Positions 25,196 through 34,310 of a stretch of DNA of 64,000 nucleotides are shown one piece after another. This DNA is from Streptomyces sp. CB01635 (GTDB taxonomy: Bacteria; Actinomycetota; Actinomycetes; Streptomycetales; Streptomycetaceae). The position numbers and the translations under genes were made by a program. The notes below the pieces were generated by a model. The model was not told the DNA's origin. It saw only the letters and a program-made list of their open reading frames with translations, and searched no databases. Where the stretch lies: contig NZ_NNBL01000001.1 of NCBI RefSeq assembly GCF_002803065.1, forward strand, positions 838,724-902,723, in the 5' to 3' direction. How positions within the stretch are numbered: the first letter of the stretch is position 1; each line of letters opens with the position of its first letter.

Positions 25196-25386
25196 GAAAG
25201 CTCCAAGTCGTAGGACCGTGAACGTTGTTGCGACCCTATTCAGCCCCTCCCGCCTCGGTCATGTCCATGGCCCCACGTGTCACACGATCGCCATTCGGCC
25301 GACATGTGCCAATCCGTCCCATGGACCTTTCATCGCCAAGGACTGCCCTCTTTTGCAAGGGAGTTCGCCGGGGTAGCTTCCGCCCC

Positions 25387-27354
25387 ATGCCGATACCTGA
25401 GAGACGCATGCGCCCCCTGTGGAGGACGCTCGCGACAGCGGTCACCGCCGCACTCCTTGCCGTCCTCGTCTCTCCCGGGGCCGCCCAGAGCGCCACGCCC
25501 CGTGAGTCGAAGCCCGTCTACTCGTACGACAAGGCCATCCGCGAATCCGTCTGGGTCGACACCCGGCTCGACGGCGACGGCGACGGGAAGACCGACCGGG
25601 TCGCCGTCGACATCATCCGGCCGCGCGAACCCGCACAGCAGGGCCGCAAAGTCCCCGTGATCATGGACGCGAGCCCGTACTACTCCTGCTGCGGCCGCGG
25701 CAACGAGAGCCAGCTGAAGACGTATGACGAGCACGGGAACGTCGTCCAGTTCCCGCTGTACTACGACAACTACTTCGTGCCGCGCGGCTACGCCTTCGTC
25801 GCCGTGGACCTCGCGGGAACCAACCGCTCCGACGGCTGTGTCGACGTCGGCGGCCGCTCCGACATCCAGTCCGGCAAGGCCGTCGTCGACTGGCTGAACG
25901 GCCGCGGCAAGGGCTACACCAGCCGTACCGGCACCGAACGCGCCAAGGCCGGCTGGACGAACGGCAGAACCGGCATGATCGGCAAGAGCTACGACGCCAC
26001 CATCGCCAACGGTGTGGCCGCGACCGGAGTCGAGGGCCTGAAGACGATCGTCCCGATCGGCGGCATCTCCTCCTGGTACGACTACTACTTCCAGCAGGGC
26101 GCGCCCCTGTACGACAGCGGACCCGAGTGGCTGTCCGACTACGTCGAGAGCCCCGAGGCCCGCGCCCGCTGCGCCGCCGTACAGAAGCGACTTGTCGACG
26201 AGGCACCCAGGACCGGTGACTGGACCGGCCTGTGGGACGAGCGGAACTATGTGCCCGACGCCGGCAAGGTCAAGGCCAGCGTCTTCGTCGTGCACGGCAT
26301 GCAGGACCTCAACGTCCGCGCCAAGCACTTCGGCCAGTGGTGGGACGCCCTCGCCAAGGCGGGCGTCGACCGCAAGATCTGGCTCGCGCAGACCGGCCAC
26401 GTCGACCCCTTCGACTCCCGCCGGAGCGCCTGGGTCGACACCCTCCACCGCTGGTTCGACCATGAACTCCTCGGCTACGACAACGGCGTGGACCGCGAAC
26501 CGATGGCCGACATCGAGCGCACCCCCGACCACTGGACCACCGACCGCGTCTGGCCGCCCCGCACCACCGACTCGGTGCGCCTGAGCCCCGCCAAGGGCAG
26601 CGCGGCCGGCGTCGGCAAGCTCGGCCTCAAGCACGGCTCGGGCACCGAGGCGTTCACCGACGACCCGAAGCTGAGCGAGACCGACTGGGCCGCGCAGATC
26701 GACAAGTCGACGCCCGACAAGGCCGGGTTCATCACCGAGCCGCTCGGCAAGGACCTGCGCCTGTCCGGCTCGTCGAAGGTCACCGTCACCGCCACCCCGT
26801 CGACCACGACCGCCCACCTCTCGGCCGTACTCGTCGACCTCGGCCCGGCCACCATCCGCGACTACGCCGACGGCGGCGAGGGCATCACCACGCTCACCGA
26901 CCGCACCTGCTGGGGCGCGAGCACGGCCGGCGACAGCTCCTGCTTCCTGCGGACCGAGGCCAAGACCGCCGACGTCGACCGGACCGTCTTCAGCCGCGGC
27001 TGGGCCGACCTCGGCAACTACGCCTCGGAGCGCACGGGCAAGCCGCTCACCCCGGGCAAGCCGTACACGATCACCCTCGACCTGGCCCCGAGCGACCACG
27101 TCGTGCCGGCGGGCCACCGCCTCGCGCTGATCGTCGCGGGCACCGACAAGGACCTCATCGACCCGCCGTCGACCAGGCCCACGCTCACCCTCGACCTGGC
27201 CAGGACGTCCGCGCGCGTCCCGCTCGTCGGCGGAGCCCACGCGTTCGAGTCCGCCACGGCCGGCACCCACACCGCCGCGCCGCGCACGTCGGCACCCGAA
27301 CGCCTGGCCGACCCCCGCCCGTTCCGCCCCGTCCCGGGAGGCAGCACTCGATGA
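25387..27354 (+). CDS. Secreted X-Pro dipeptidyl-peptidase/CocE-type S15 serine hydrolase
   Basis: The 655-residue protein has a signal peptide (cleavage near residue 36, AQSA). The alpha/beta-hydrolase core holds nucleophile S201 in GKSYDA, with the Asp in HGMQDLNV and the His in QTGHVDPF; a C-terminal jelly-roll domain (about 420-640) follows. S15 enzymes release X-Pro dipeptides or hydrolyse small esters. The start at ATG 25387 places the signal correctly; ATG 25408 is an alternative. Its stop overlaps the next gene's ATG by four bases, so the two are coupled. Confidence 0.88.
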   Translation: MPIPERRMRPLWRTLATAVTAALLAVLVSPGAAQSATPRESKPVYSYDKAIRESVWVDTRLDGDGDGKTDRVAVDIIRPREPAQQGRKVPVIMDASPYYSCCGRGNESQLKTYDEHGNVVQFPLYYDNYFVPRGYAFVAVDLAGTNRSDGCVDVGGRSDIQSGKAVVDWLNGRGKGYTSRTGTERAKAGWTNGRTGMIGKSYDATIANGVAATGVEGLKTIVPIGGISSWYDYYFQQGAPLYDSGPEWLSDYVESPEARARCAAVQKRLVDEAPRTGDWTGLWDERNYVPDAGKVKASVFVVHGMQDLNVRAKHFGQWWDALAKAGVDRKIWLAQTGHVDPFDSRRSAWVDTLHRWFDHELLGYDNGVDREPMADIERTPDHWTTDRVWPPRTTDSVRLSPAKGSAAGVGKLGLKHGSGTEAFTDDPKLSETDWAAQIDKSTPDKAGFITEPLGKDLRLSGSSKVTVTATPSTTTAHLSAVLVDLGPATIRDYADGGEGITTLTDRTCWGASTAGDSSCFLRTEAKTADVDRTVFSRGWADLGNYASERTGKPLTPGKPYTITLDLAPSDHVVPAGHRLALIVAGTDKDLIDPPSTRPTLTLDLARTSARVPLVGGAHAFESATAGTHTAAPRTSAPERLADPRPFRPVPGGSTR

Positions 27355-28658
27355 CACCGCGCTCGACGACACCCCGTATCCGTATCCGTACCCTCGCCCT
27401 GGCCGCGACGGCGGCCGCCCTCGCCGCGCCCCTGCTCACGGCCCCGGCCCAGGCCACCTCCGCGCCACCGAGGACCGGTTTCGAGCTGAGCGACGGCGCC
27501 CGCTGGACCGGTCAGCCCGAGGAGCAGGACTTCCTCGCGGCGGTCGACAAGGGCAGTGACCGCGTCTCCGTCGACACGGCCGGCACCACCGAACAGGGCA
27601 GGCCCGTCCAGCTCGTCCGCATCGGCGCGCACCGGACCGCGAACACCGTGCTGCTCATCTGCAGCCAGCACGGCAACGAACCGTCCGGCCGCGAGGCGTG
27701 TCTCACCACGATCCGCGACCTCGCCTACGCCAAGGACAGAAGGACGAAGGCCTTCCTGTCCCGCACCACCCTGCTCGTCGTCCCCACCGCCAACCCCGAC
27801 GGCCGCGCCGCGAACACCCGCGGCAACTCCGACGGCATCGACATCAACCGCGACCACATCGCCCTGGAGACCGCCGAGGCGCGGGCCATGGCCGCCGTCA
27901 TCCGCGACCGCAAGCCCGACGTGATCTACGACCTCCACGAGTACGGGGCCACACCCAAGTACTACGACAAGGACCTCTTCGACCTCTGGCCGCGCAACCT
28001 CAACACCGACACCCAGGTCCACGACGAGGCGGAGACCCTCTCCACGGCATACGTCCGTCCTGCCGCCAACGCGGGCGAATACTCGACCGGCACGTACGGC
28101 ATCTGGACCGACCCGGTGACCGGCGAGCCCGTCAAGCAGACCGCGGGGGACGGGCAGGAGCGCATCCTGCGCAATGTCTCCGGCGTGAAGCACGCGGTCG
28201 GACTGCTCATAGAGAGCCGCGTCGACCCTCAGACCGACGCGGAGAAGGCCGACCCCGCACTCAACAACCGGCGCCGCGTCAAGAGTCAACTCTCCGCGCT
28301 CGGCGGCCTGTTCACATTCACCGACCAGCATCGCGGCAGGATCGAGGCGGCCACCGGTGCCGCCCGCGTGGCCGGATACCGCGACCGCGGACCCGTCTAC
28401 GTCGGCGGCGCGGACAACGACCCGGCCGAACCCGCGGAGACCATCCAGAACCCGCCGTGCGGCTACCGCCTCGACCCGTCGCAGTACGCGTCCGTCAAGG
28501 ACAAGCTGGCGCTGCACGGGATCACCGTGCGCAAAAACCGGACAGGGGAAGGGGCGTTCGTGCCGCTGCGCCAGTCCGAACGGGCGCTCGTGACACTGCT
28601 CCTCGACGCGCGTGCTCCGTACCACCTCATCGAGGGGGAGCCCGACACCACGTGCTGA
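27351..28658 (+). CDS. Secreted M14 family zinc carboxypeptidase
   Basis: The 435-residue protein carries a signal peptide (to about residue 37, AQATSA). Zinc ligands are H107 and E110 in SQHGNEPSG and H196 in DLHEYG; NPDGR (148-152) and DINRDH (164-169) are M14 substrate-site motifs. It should trim C-terminal residues from extracellular peptides. The ATGA overlap with the S15 gene and the divergent M1 gene make a three-enzyme extracellular peptide-digestion group. Confidence 0.9.
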   Translation: MTPRSTTPRIRIRTLALAATAAALAAPLLTAPAQATSAPPRTGFELSDGARWTGQPEEQDFLAAVDKGSDRVSVDTAGTTEQGRPVQLVRIGAHRTANTVLLICSQHGNEPSGREACLTTIRDLAYAKDRRTKAFLSRTTLLVVPTANPDGRAANTRGNSDGIDINRDHIALETAEARAMAAVIRDRKPDVIYDLHEYGATPKYYDKDLFDLWPRNLNTDTQVHDEAETLSTAYVRPAANAGEYSTGTYGIWTDPVTGEPVKQTAGDGQERILRNVSGVKHAVGLLIESRVDPQTDAEKADPALNNRRRVKSQLSALGGLFTFTDQHRGRIEAATGAARVAGYRDRGPVYVGGADNDPAEPAETIQNPPCGYRLDPSQYASVKDKLALHGITVRKNRTGEGAFVPLRQSERALVTLLLDARAPYHLIEGEPDTTC

Positions 28659-28697
28659 AACCGGGGCGTTCGCGTCGTTTGTGGTAGGTCCTGAGGG

Positions 28698-30380
28698 GTG
28701 AATAATCCCGAAATCAAACCTGCCGCGGAGGCGACGGGGCGACGGAGTCCGGCGACCGACCGGGTGGTGTTCGGCGTGACAGCCGCACTCACCGTGGCGT
28801 TCGTCATCTGGGGCTCCGTCGCCACCGACTCCCTTGAGGACGTCTCGACACGCCTCCTCAAAGGGTTGATCCACAACGGCGGTTGGGCGTTCATGCTGGC
28901 CGCGTCCGGCTTCGTCGTCTTCGCGCTCTGGCTGGCGATCAGCCGGTACGGGAAGATCACGCTGGGCGACGAGGGCGAGACTCCCGAGTTCAGGACCGTC
29001 TCCTGGGTCGCCATGATGTTCAGCGCCGGCATGGGCATCGGCCTGATGTTCTACGGAGTCAGCGAGCCACTCGCCCACTACACCAGGCACCCGCCGGGCA
29101 CCCAGCCCGTCGACTCGGCCCAGGCCATGGAGACTTCCATGGCCACGACCCTGTTCCACTGGACGCTGCACCCCTGGGCGATCTACGCCGTCGTCGGACT
29201 GGCCATCGCCTACAGCACGTTCAGGCGCCGCCGCCGGCAGACCATCAGCTCCGTCTTCGTACCGCTGATCGGCGAGCGGCACGCGCACGGCGCCTGGGGC
29301 CGCGTCATCGACATCATCGCGATCTTCGCCACGCTGTTCGGCTCCGCCGCGTCCCTCGGCCTCGGCGCCCTGCAGATCGGCAGCGGATTCGAGGTCCTCA
29401 ACTGGATGGACAAGGCGAGCACGGGCCTCCTCGTCACCATCATCGCGGTCCTCACCGTCGCCTTCGTCGCCTCGGCGGTGTCCGGCGTCGAGAAGGGCAT
29501 CCAGTGGCTGTCCAACATCAACATGGTCCTCGCGCTGATCCTGGTCGTGTTCGTGTTCATCGCCGGGCCGACGATCCTGGTCCTCGACCTGCTGCCCACC
29601 TCACTGGGCGCGTACCTCGGTGACCTGCCGCAGCTCATCGGCAGGACCGAGGCATCCAGCGGCAAGGGCGTCGCGGCCTGGCTGGGCAGCTGGACGGTCT
29701 TCTACTGGGCGTGGTGGATCTCCTGGACGCCGTTCGTCGGCATGTTCATCGCCCGGATCAGCAAGGGCCGTACGATCCGCCAGTTCGTCGGCGGCGTCAT
29801 CCTCGTCCCCAGCACCGTCAGCCTCGTCTGGTTCGCGGTCTTCGGCGGCACGGCGATGGACCTGAAGGAGCACGGAGCCCTCCGCGGCGCGACCACTCCC
29901 GAAGCCCAACTCTTCGGCGTGCTCGACGAGTTCCCCATCGCCACCGCGACGAGCCTGCTCGTGATGATCCTCGTCGGGATCTTCTTCGTGTCCGGCGCCG
30001 ACGCGGCCTCCATCGTGATGGGCACGCTCTCGCAGAAGGGCGCCCTCGAACCCGGCCGCTTCGTGGTCATCTTCTGGGGCGTCGTCACCGGAGCCGTCGC
30101 CGCCGTGATGCTCCTCATCGGCAACGGCTCGGGCAACGCGCTGACGGGACTGCAGAACCTGACGATCCTCGTCGCCGCGCCCTTCACCCTCGTCATGATC
30201 GGGATGTGCGTGGCCCTCATGCGGGACCTGCGCCACGACCCGCTGATCGTCCGCAGTGACAGGGGCGACGAGGCCGTCGAGGCGGCGGTCATCGCCGGCC
30301 ACGAGCAGTACGACGGCGACTTCGAGATCCGGATCGGGCCGGGCCAGGGCACGGAGGGGGAGGACGACCCGATCGACTGA
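28698..30380 (+). CDS. BCCT family transporter (betaine/choline/carnitine type)
   Basis: The 560-residue protein has twelve hydrophobic segments and the BCCT marks MGIGLMFYGVSEPLAHY, the aromatic stretch FHWTLHPWAIYAVVGLAIAY and WTVFYWAWWISWTPFVGMFIA. It imports glycine betaine, choline or carnitine with Na+ or H+. A highly acidic C-terminal tail (GTEGEDDPID) could sense osmotic state. The GTG start has no spaced ribosome binding site (GAGGG abuts it), so initiation may be leaderless or at a nearby codon. Confidence 0.9.
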   Translation: MNNPEIKPAAEATGRRSPATDRVVFGVTAALTVAFVIWGSVATDSLEDVSTRLLKGLIHNGGWAFMLAASGFVVFALWLAISRYGKITLGDEGETPEFRTVSWVAMMFSAGMGIGLMFYGVSEPLAHYTRHPPGTQPVDSAQAMETSMATTLFHWTLHPWAIYAVVGLAIAYSTFRRRRRQTISSVFVPLIGERHAHGAWGRVIDIIAIFATLFGSAASLGLGALQIGSGFEVLNWMDKASTGLLVTIIAVLTVAFVASAVSGVEKGIQWLSNINMVLALILVVFVFIAGPTILVLDLLPTSLGAYLGDLPQLIGRTEASSGKGVAAWLGSWTVFYWAWWISWTPFVGMFIARISKGRTIRQFVGGVILVPSTVSLVWFAVFGGTAMDLKEHGALRGATTPEAQLFGVLDEFPIATATSLLVMILVGIFFVSGADAASIVMGTLSQKGALEPGRFVVIFWGVVTGAVAAVMLLIGNGSGNALTGLQNLTILVAAPFTLVMIGMCVALMRDLRHDPLIVRSDRGDEAVEAAVIAGHEQYDGDFEIRIGPGQGTEGEDDPID

Positions 30381-30404
30381 CCTGCTGTCGCGCGGTCGAA
30401 CCGC

Positions 30405-31364
30405 TCAGGAGACGGCGAGCCCTGCCGCCTCCTGAGCGCAGCCCCACGCGACCGTCACCCCGGCCCCGCCGTGCCCGTAGTTGTGCACCAACACCCCGCC
30501 CCATGAAGCCCGTTCACGCTCCACCCGCACCTCGGGCCGCGTCGGCCGCAGCCCCACCCGATGCCCGATGACCCGCGCCCCCGCGATCTCGGGCCGCACC
30601 CGCGCACACCGCGCCACGATCGCCTCCGCCACGGCGGGGTCCGGTTCGAGCGACCAGTCGTCCTCCTGTGCCGTGCCACCGAGGATCAGCCGGCCGGGCT
30701 GCGGAAAGAAGTACGTCGAGGTGTCCGGGGAGTCGCCGCCGCCGACGAACCACGTGTCCACACCCGGGTTCTCCACGAGGACGAGCTGCCCGCGCAGGGG
30801 GCGTACGGCATCGTCCGGCACGAGCGCTCGCGCGCCGGCGCCCGTGCAGTTCACGACGACCGGCGCCTGAGAGCCCGCCTCCGCGAGGTCCGTGACCTCC
30901 CGCGTCTCCACGCGCCCGCCCGCCGCCAGGAAGCGCTCCTTCAGCCACTCCAGGTGCACCGGCATGTCCACCAGCGGAAGCCGCGCCCACAGGCCCGTGC
31001 CGCCCCCGTACTCCGCCGGGGTCGCCGGACGAAGCCCCGCCACCCCGTCCGCCCACGGTCCAAGCCCCTCAAGGAGGGTGTCGGCCTGCACGCCCTCCGC
31101 CATGCGCACGCCCGCAGGACCGCGCTGCGCCGCCAGCTCCTCGTACACGCGCAGGGACCGCAGCGACCAGTCACTCACCCGTTCCACCGGGTCGATCCTG
31201 TACGGCCACCACAGCGCTCCCGCGACCGCCGACGTCGTCAGAGCGGCGGGATCCCGCGTCCACACCCGCACGCGCCGCCCCATGCGTACGAGTTCAAGAG
31301 CCGTCGTCAGGCCGATGACCCCGCCGCCGACCACGATCACATCGCTGCTCGCGTCACTGTCCAC
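30405..31364 (-). CDS. FAD-dependent D-amino-acid oxidase
   Basis: The 319-residue flavoprotein has the dinucleotide motif VVGGGVIGLTTALEL (11-25), AGALWWPYRIDP (active-site loop), VVNCTGAGARAL and the C-terminal signature HNYGHGGAGVTVAWGCA of D-amino-acid and D-aspartate oxidases. It should deaminate D-amino acids to keto acids with release of H2O2. Length is slightly under eukaryotic DAAO; no peroxisomal-like tail is present. It converges with the BCCT gene, 24 bp between stops. Confidence 0.9.
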   Translation of the reverse strand: MDSDASSDVIVVGGGVIGLTTALELVRMGRRVRVWTRDPAALTTSAVAGALWWPYRIDPVERVSDWSLRSLRVYEELAAQRGPAGVRMAEGVQADTLLEGLGPWADGVAGLRPATPAEYGGGTGLWARLPLVDMPVHLEWLKERFLAAGGRVETREVTDLAEAGSQAPVVVNCTGAGARALVPDDAVRPLRGQLVLVENPGVDTWFVGGGDSPDTSTYFFPQPGRLILGGTAQEDDWSLEPDPAVAEAIVARCARVRPEIAGARVIGHRVGLRPTRPEVRVERERASWGGVLVHNYGHGGAGVTVAWGCAQEAAGLAVS

Positions 31365-31430
31365 GAACGGACCGTAGCGGAATGGGTCATGCCGTGCTCA
31401 CATCAGGTCGCGGGTGGGAATACTCAGGGC

Positions 31431-32456
31431 ATGTCTGCCGAGTACGCGACTTTCGGCCTGGCACCGGCCATGCGCGCCGGTGGAGTTCTCACGAACGGGG
31501 ACTACCAAGTCCACCGGGAGTTCCTGGACTTCATCGTGAACGGCTCGCCGCTGCTGTTCCAGCTCTCCGACCTCGACGCCGTCTCCCCGCTCGCCTCCGA
31601 CATCCCGCCGGCGATCTTCACGGCCCACGTCCGCAGCCTGCTCCTCGAAGCGGACGCTCCGCTCCCCGACGGCCGCTACGTCATCTACGGGTGTCCCGAG
31701 TGCGAGGGCCTCGAATGCGGGGCCGTCACCGCGGTCATCGAGGCGGACGGGCCCGACGTCATCTGGCGGGACTTCGCCTGGCAGACCGAGGAACGAGCCG
31801 ACCTGGAGCTCAACGGCTACCACGGGATAGGCCCCTTCCGCTTCCACGGCGCCGCGTACCGCGAGTCCCTGCGGCCGCTGCTCGACGGCGGCGCGGAGCC
31901 CGCCCCGGCCCGCCGTGTCCTGCTCATCGGGGCCCGCGTCGCCGTCCTCGCCAGGCTCGCCGCCGCGCTGCGCACCATCGGCATCGGCGCCGAGATCACC
32001 CAGGACGCGGCCGGTGTGCCGCCCGACGAACTGCGCACCTACGGCGCGGTCGCCTTCGGCCGTGCCGTCAGTGAGTCCGACCGGGCCGCGGTGCGCGAAC
32101 AGTTCGAGCGGGCGGGCGCCGAGACCGCCTACGTGGACGGGCTCGCCCCGATCATCCCGCTCCTCGTCGCCCAGATAGAGAGCGCCCTGGACCGCCGCGC
32201 CGTCCCGCAGCGCCGCCTCACCCGCCTCGTCGCCGCCGACGGGGAGGCGGGCCTGGAGGTCACCTCCGCCTGCCGCGTCCGCCTCACCGCGTACCGCCTC
32301 GACCGGCTCTACCGCAGCCACGCCCAGGACGTCTTCGACGCCGTACTCGAACCGGGCCGCCACCGCATCGCCCTCGACCCGAAGGCGACCAGGGGCGAGT
32401 CGTTCGTCGTGGCCCGCACCACGGGCAGCGTGCTGGTGGCGCCGATGGCCCGGTGA
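31431..32456 (+). CDS. Conserved protein of unknown function (annotated oxidoreductase in relatives)
   Basis: I recognise this 341-residue protein only as a recurrent Streptomyces type, not by function. The N-terminal part (about 1-145) contains a Cys-rich strip YGCPECEGLECGAVTAV and WRDFAWQTEE. The middle (about 160-245) resembles a Rossmann-like alternation, RRVLLIGARVAVLARLAAALRTIG, without a clean GxGxxG. The C-terminus (260-341) is basic with a possible recognition segment YRLDRLYRSHAQDVFD. The Cys pair could bind metal. It is divergent from the DAAO gene and 68 bp before the ABC-F gene. Confidence 0.7.
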   Translation: MSAEYATFGLAPAMRAGGVLTNGDYQVHREFLDFIVNGSPLLFQLSDLDAVSPLASDIPPAIFTAHVRSLLLEADAPLPDGRYVIYGCPECEGLECGAVTAVIEADGPDVIWRDFAWQTEERADLELNGYHGIGPFRFHGAAYRESLRPLLDGGAEPAPARRVLLIGARVAVLARLAAALRTIGIGAEITQDAAGVPPDELRTYGAVAFGRAVSESDRAAVREQFERAGAETAYVDGLAPIIPLLVAQIESALDRRAVPQRRLTRLVAADGEAGLEVTSACRVRLTAYRLDRLYRSHAQDVFDAVLEPGRHRIALDPKATRGESFVVARTTGSVLVAPMAR

Positions 32457-32524
32457 GGGGGTCTTCCGCAGCCGGGGAGCGGCGGGCGTGGGCGGTCCGT
32501 CCGATCGCTAAAATCGGCGGTCTG

Positions 32525-34168
32525 ATGACTGCCACTCTCGTAGCCAAGAACCTCGCCGCCGGGCACGGCGACCGGTCCCTGTTCTCCGGGCTCGACCTCG
32601 TGGTCGCGCCCGGGGACGTGATCGGGCTCGTCGGCGCCAACGGCGCCGGGAAGTCCACGCTCCTCAAGCTCCTCGCCGGCCTCGACACCCCCGAGCAGGG
32701 CGAGCTGCGGCTCTCGCCGCCCGGCGCGACCGTGGGGCACCTGCCCCAGGAGCCGGAGCGCCGCCCCGGCGAGACCGTGCGCGAGTTCCTCGCCCGGCGC
32801 ACCGGCGTCGACGCCGCGCAGCGCGCCATGGACGAGGCCACCCAGGCCCTCGTCGACGGGGCCCCGGGGGCCGACGACGCGTACTCCGTGAGCCTGGAGC
32901 GCTGGCTCGACCTCGGCGGCGCCGACCTCGACGAGCGTGCCGAGGAGGTCACCGGCTCCCTCGGCCTCGGTGTCGGGCTCGACCAGGAGATGGCCTCGCT
33001 CTCCGGCGGCCAGGCCGCGCGCGCGGGCCTCGCCTCGCTGCTGCTGTCGCGCTACGACGTGTTCCTGCTCGACGAGCCGACCAACGACCTCGACCTGGAC
33101 GGCCTGGAGCGCCTGGAGTCCTTCGTGCGCGGGCTGCGCGCGGGCACGGTCGTCGTCAGCCACGACCGAGAGTTCCTGACCCGCACCGTCACCAAGGTCC
33201 TGGAGCTCGATCTCGCCCAGCAGGAGATCAACCTCTACGGCGGCGGATACGAGGCCTACCTGGAGGAGCGCGAGGTCGCCCGCCGGCACGCGCGCGACGA
33301 GTTCGACGAGTACGCCGACAAGAAGGCCGCGCTCGAAGGCCGCGCCCAGATGCAGCGCGGCTGGATGGACAAGGGCGTCAAGAACGCCCGCCGCAAGGCC
33401 ACGGACAACGACAAGATCGGCCGCAAGTTCCGCAGCGAGGCCAGCGAGAAGCAGGCGGCCAAGGCCCGGCAGACGCAGCGCATGATCGAGCGCCTCGACG
33501 CCGTGGACGAGCCGCGCAAGGAGTGGGAGCTGCGCATGGAGATCGCGGCGGCGCCGCGCTCCGGCGCCGTCGTCGCCACGCTGCGCGACGCAGAGGTGCG
33601 GCGCGGCGACTTCACGCTCGGTCCGGTCTCGCTCCAGATCGACTGGGCCGACCGCATCGCGATCACGGGGGCGAACGGCGCCGGGAAGTCGACGCTGCTC
33701 GGCGCGCTTCTCGGCCGGGAGCCGCTGGACGCGGGGCACGCGACGCTCGGCTCCGGTGTCGTCGTCGGCGAGGTCGACCAGGCGCGGGCCCTGTTCCACG
33801 GCTCGGAGTCGCTGCTCGACGCGTTCTGCGCGGCCGTGCCGGACACCGAGCCGGCCGAGGTGCGCACCCTGCTCGCGAAGTTCGGCCTGAAGGCCGATCA
33901 CGTCCTGCGGTCGGCGGCCACACTGTCGCCGGGCGAGCGCACCCGCGCCGCGCTGGCGCTGCTCCAGGGCCGGGGCGTCAACCTGCTCGTCCTGGACGAG
34001 CCGACCAACCACCTCGACCTGCCCGCCATCGAGCAGCTGGAGTCGGCGCTCGACTCGTACGAGGGCACGCTCCTGCTTGTCACCCATGACCGCCGCATGC
34101 TGGACGCCGTCAGGACGCAGCGGCGTCTCGAGGTCGCCAACGGCAAGGTGACGGAGCTGTCGGTCTGA
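32525..34168 (+). CDS. ABC-F family ATPase (second in window)
   Basis: The 547-residue protein has two ATPase domains and no membrane spans. Walker A motifs are GANGAGKST at 37-45 and again in the second half; signatures are LSGGQ and LSPGE, with LLDEPTNDLDLDG and LDEPTNHLDLPA. The interdomain linker (about 235-345) is long and very basic. The second signature LSPGE rather than LSGGE is typical of a subgroup often called multidrug ABC-F. A role at the ribosome is expected from the family; resistance is possible but unproven. Confidence 0.88.
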   Translation: MTATLVAKNLAAGHGDRSLFSGLDLVVAPGDVIGLVGANGAGKSTLLKLLAGLDTPEQGELRLSPPGATVGHLPQEPERRPGETVREFLARRTGVDAAQRAMDEATQALVDGAPGADDAYSVSLERWLDLGGADLDERAEEVTGSLGLGVGLDQEMASLSGGQAARAGLASLLLSRYDVFLLDEPTNDLDLDGLERLESFVRGLRAGTVVVSHDREFLTRTVTKVLELDLAQQEINLYGGGYEAYLEEREVARRHARDEFDEYADKKAALEGRAQMQRGWMDKGVKNARRKATDNDKIGRKFRSEASEKQAAKARQTQRMIERLDAVDEPRKEWELRMEIAAAPRSGAVVATLRDAEVRRGDFTLGPVSLQIDWADRIAITGANGAGKSTLLGALLGREPLDAGHATLGSGVVVGEVDQARALFHGSESLLDAFCAAVPDTEPAEVRTLLAKFGLKADHVLRSAATLSPGERTRAALALLQGRGVNLLVLDEPTNHLDLPAIEQLESALDSYEGTLLLVTHDRRMLDAVRTQRRLEVANGKVTELSV

Positions 34169-34269
34169 GGTGCGCCGCATGGGCCGGCGGGTGCCGTGTG
34201 GGCAGACGCGCGGCGCCGGCCCGACGTGTGCAGGCCGCGTCTGCATGGGCCGCCCGCGTTGACGTGCTG

Positions 34270-34306
34270 CCCGGGGCCGGTCACCTGCGTGGTGACCGGC
34301 CCCGGG
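34270..34306. terminator. Strong bidirectional terminator between ABC-F and tex
   Basis: A perfect 16-bp stem, CCCGGGGCCGGTCACC (34270-34285) with GGTGACCGGCCCCGGG (34291-34306), has a 5-nt loop. It lies 4 bp from the tex stop and about 100 bp past the ABC-F stop. Confidence 0.88.
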
Positions 34307-34310
34307 TGTG

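Noticed and set aside
30392-30404. Terminator between BCCT and DAAO genes
   Set aside because: The GCGGT-CGA-ACCGC hairpin has only a 5-bp stem and 3-nt loop; too weak to call.
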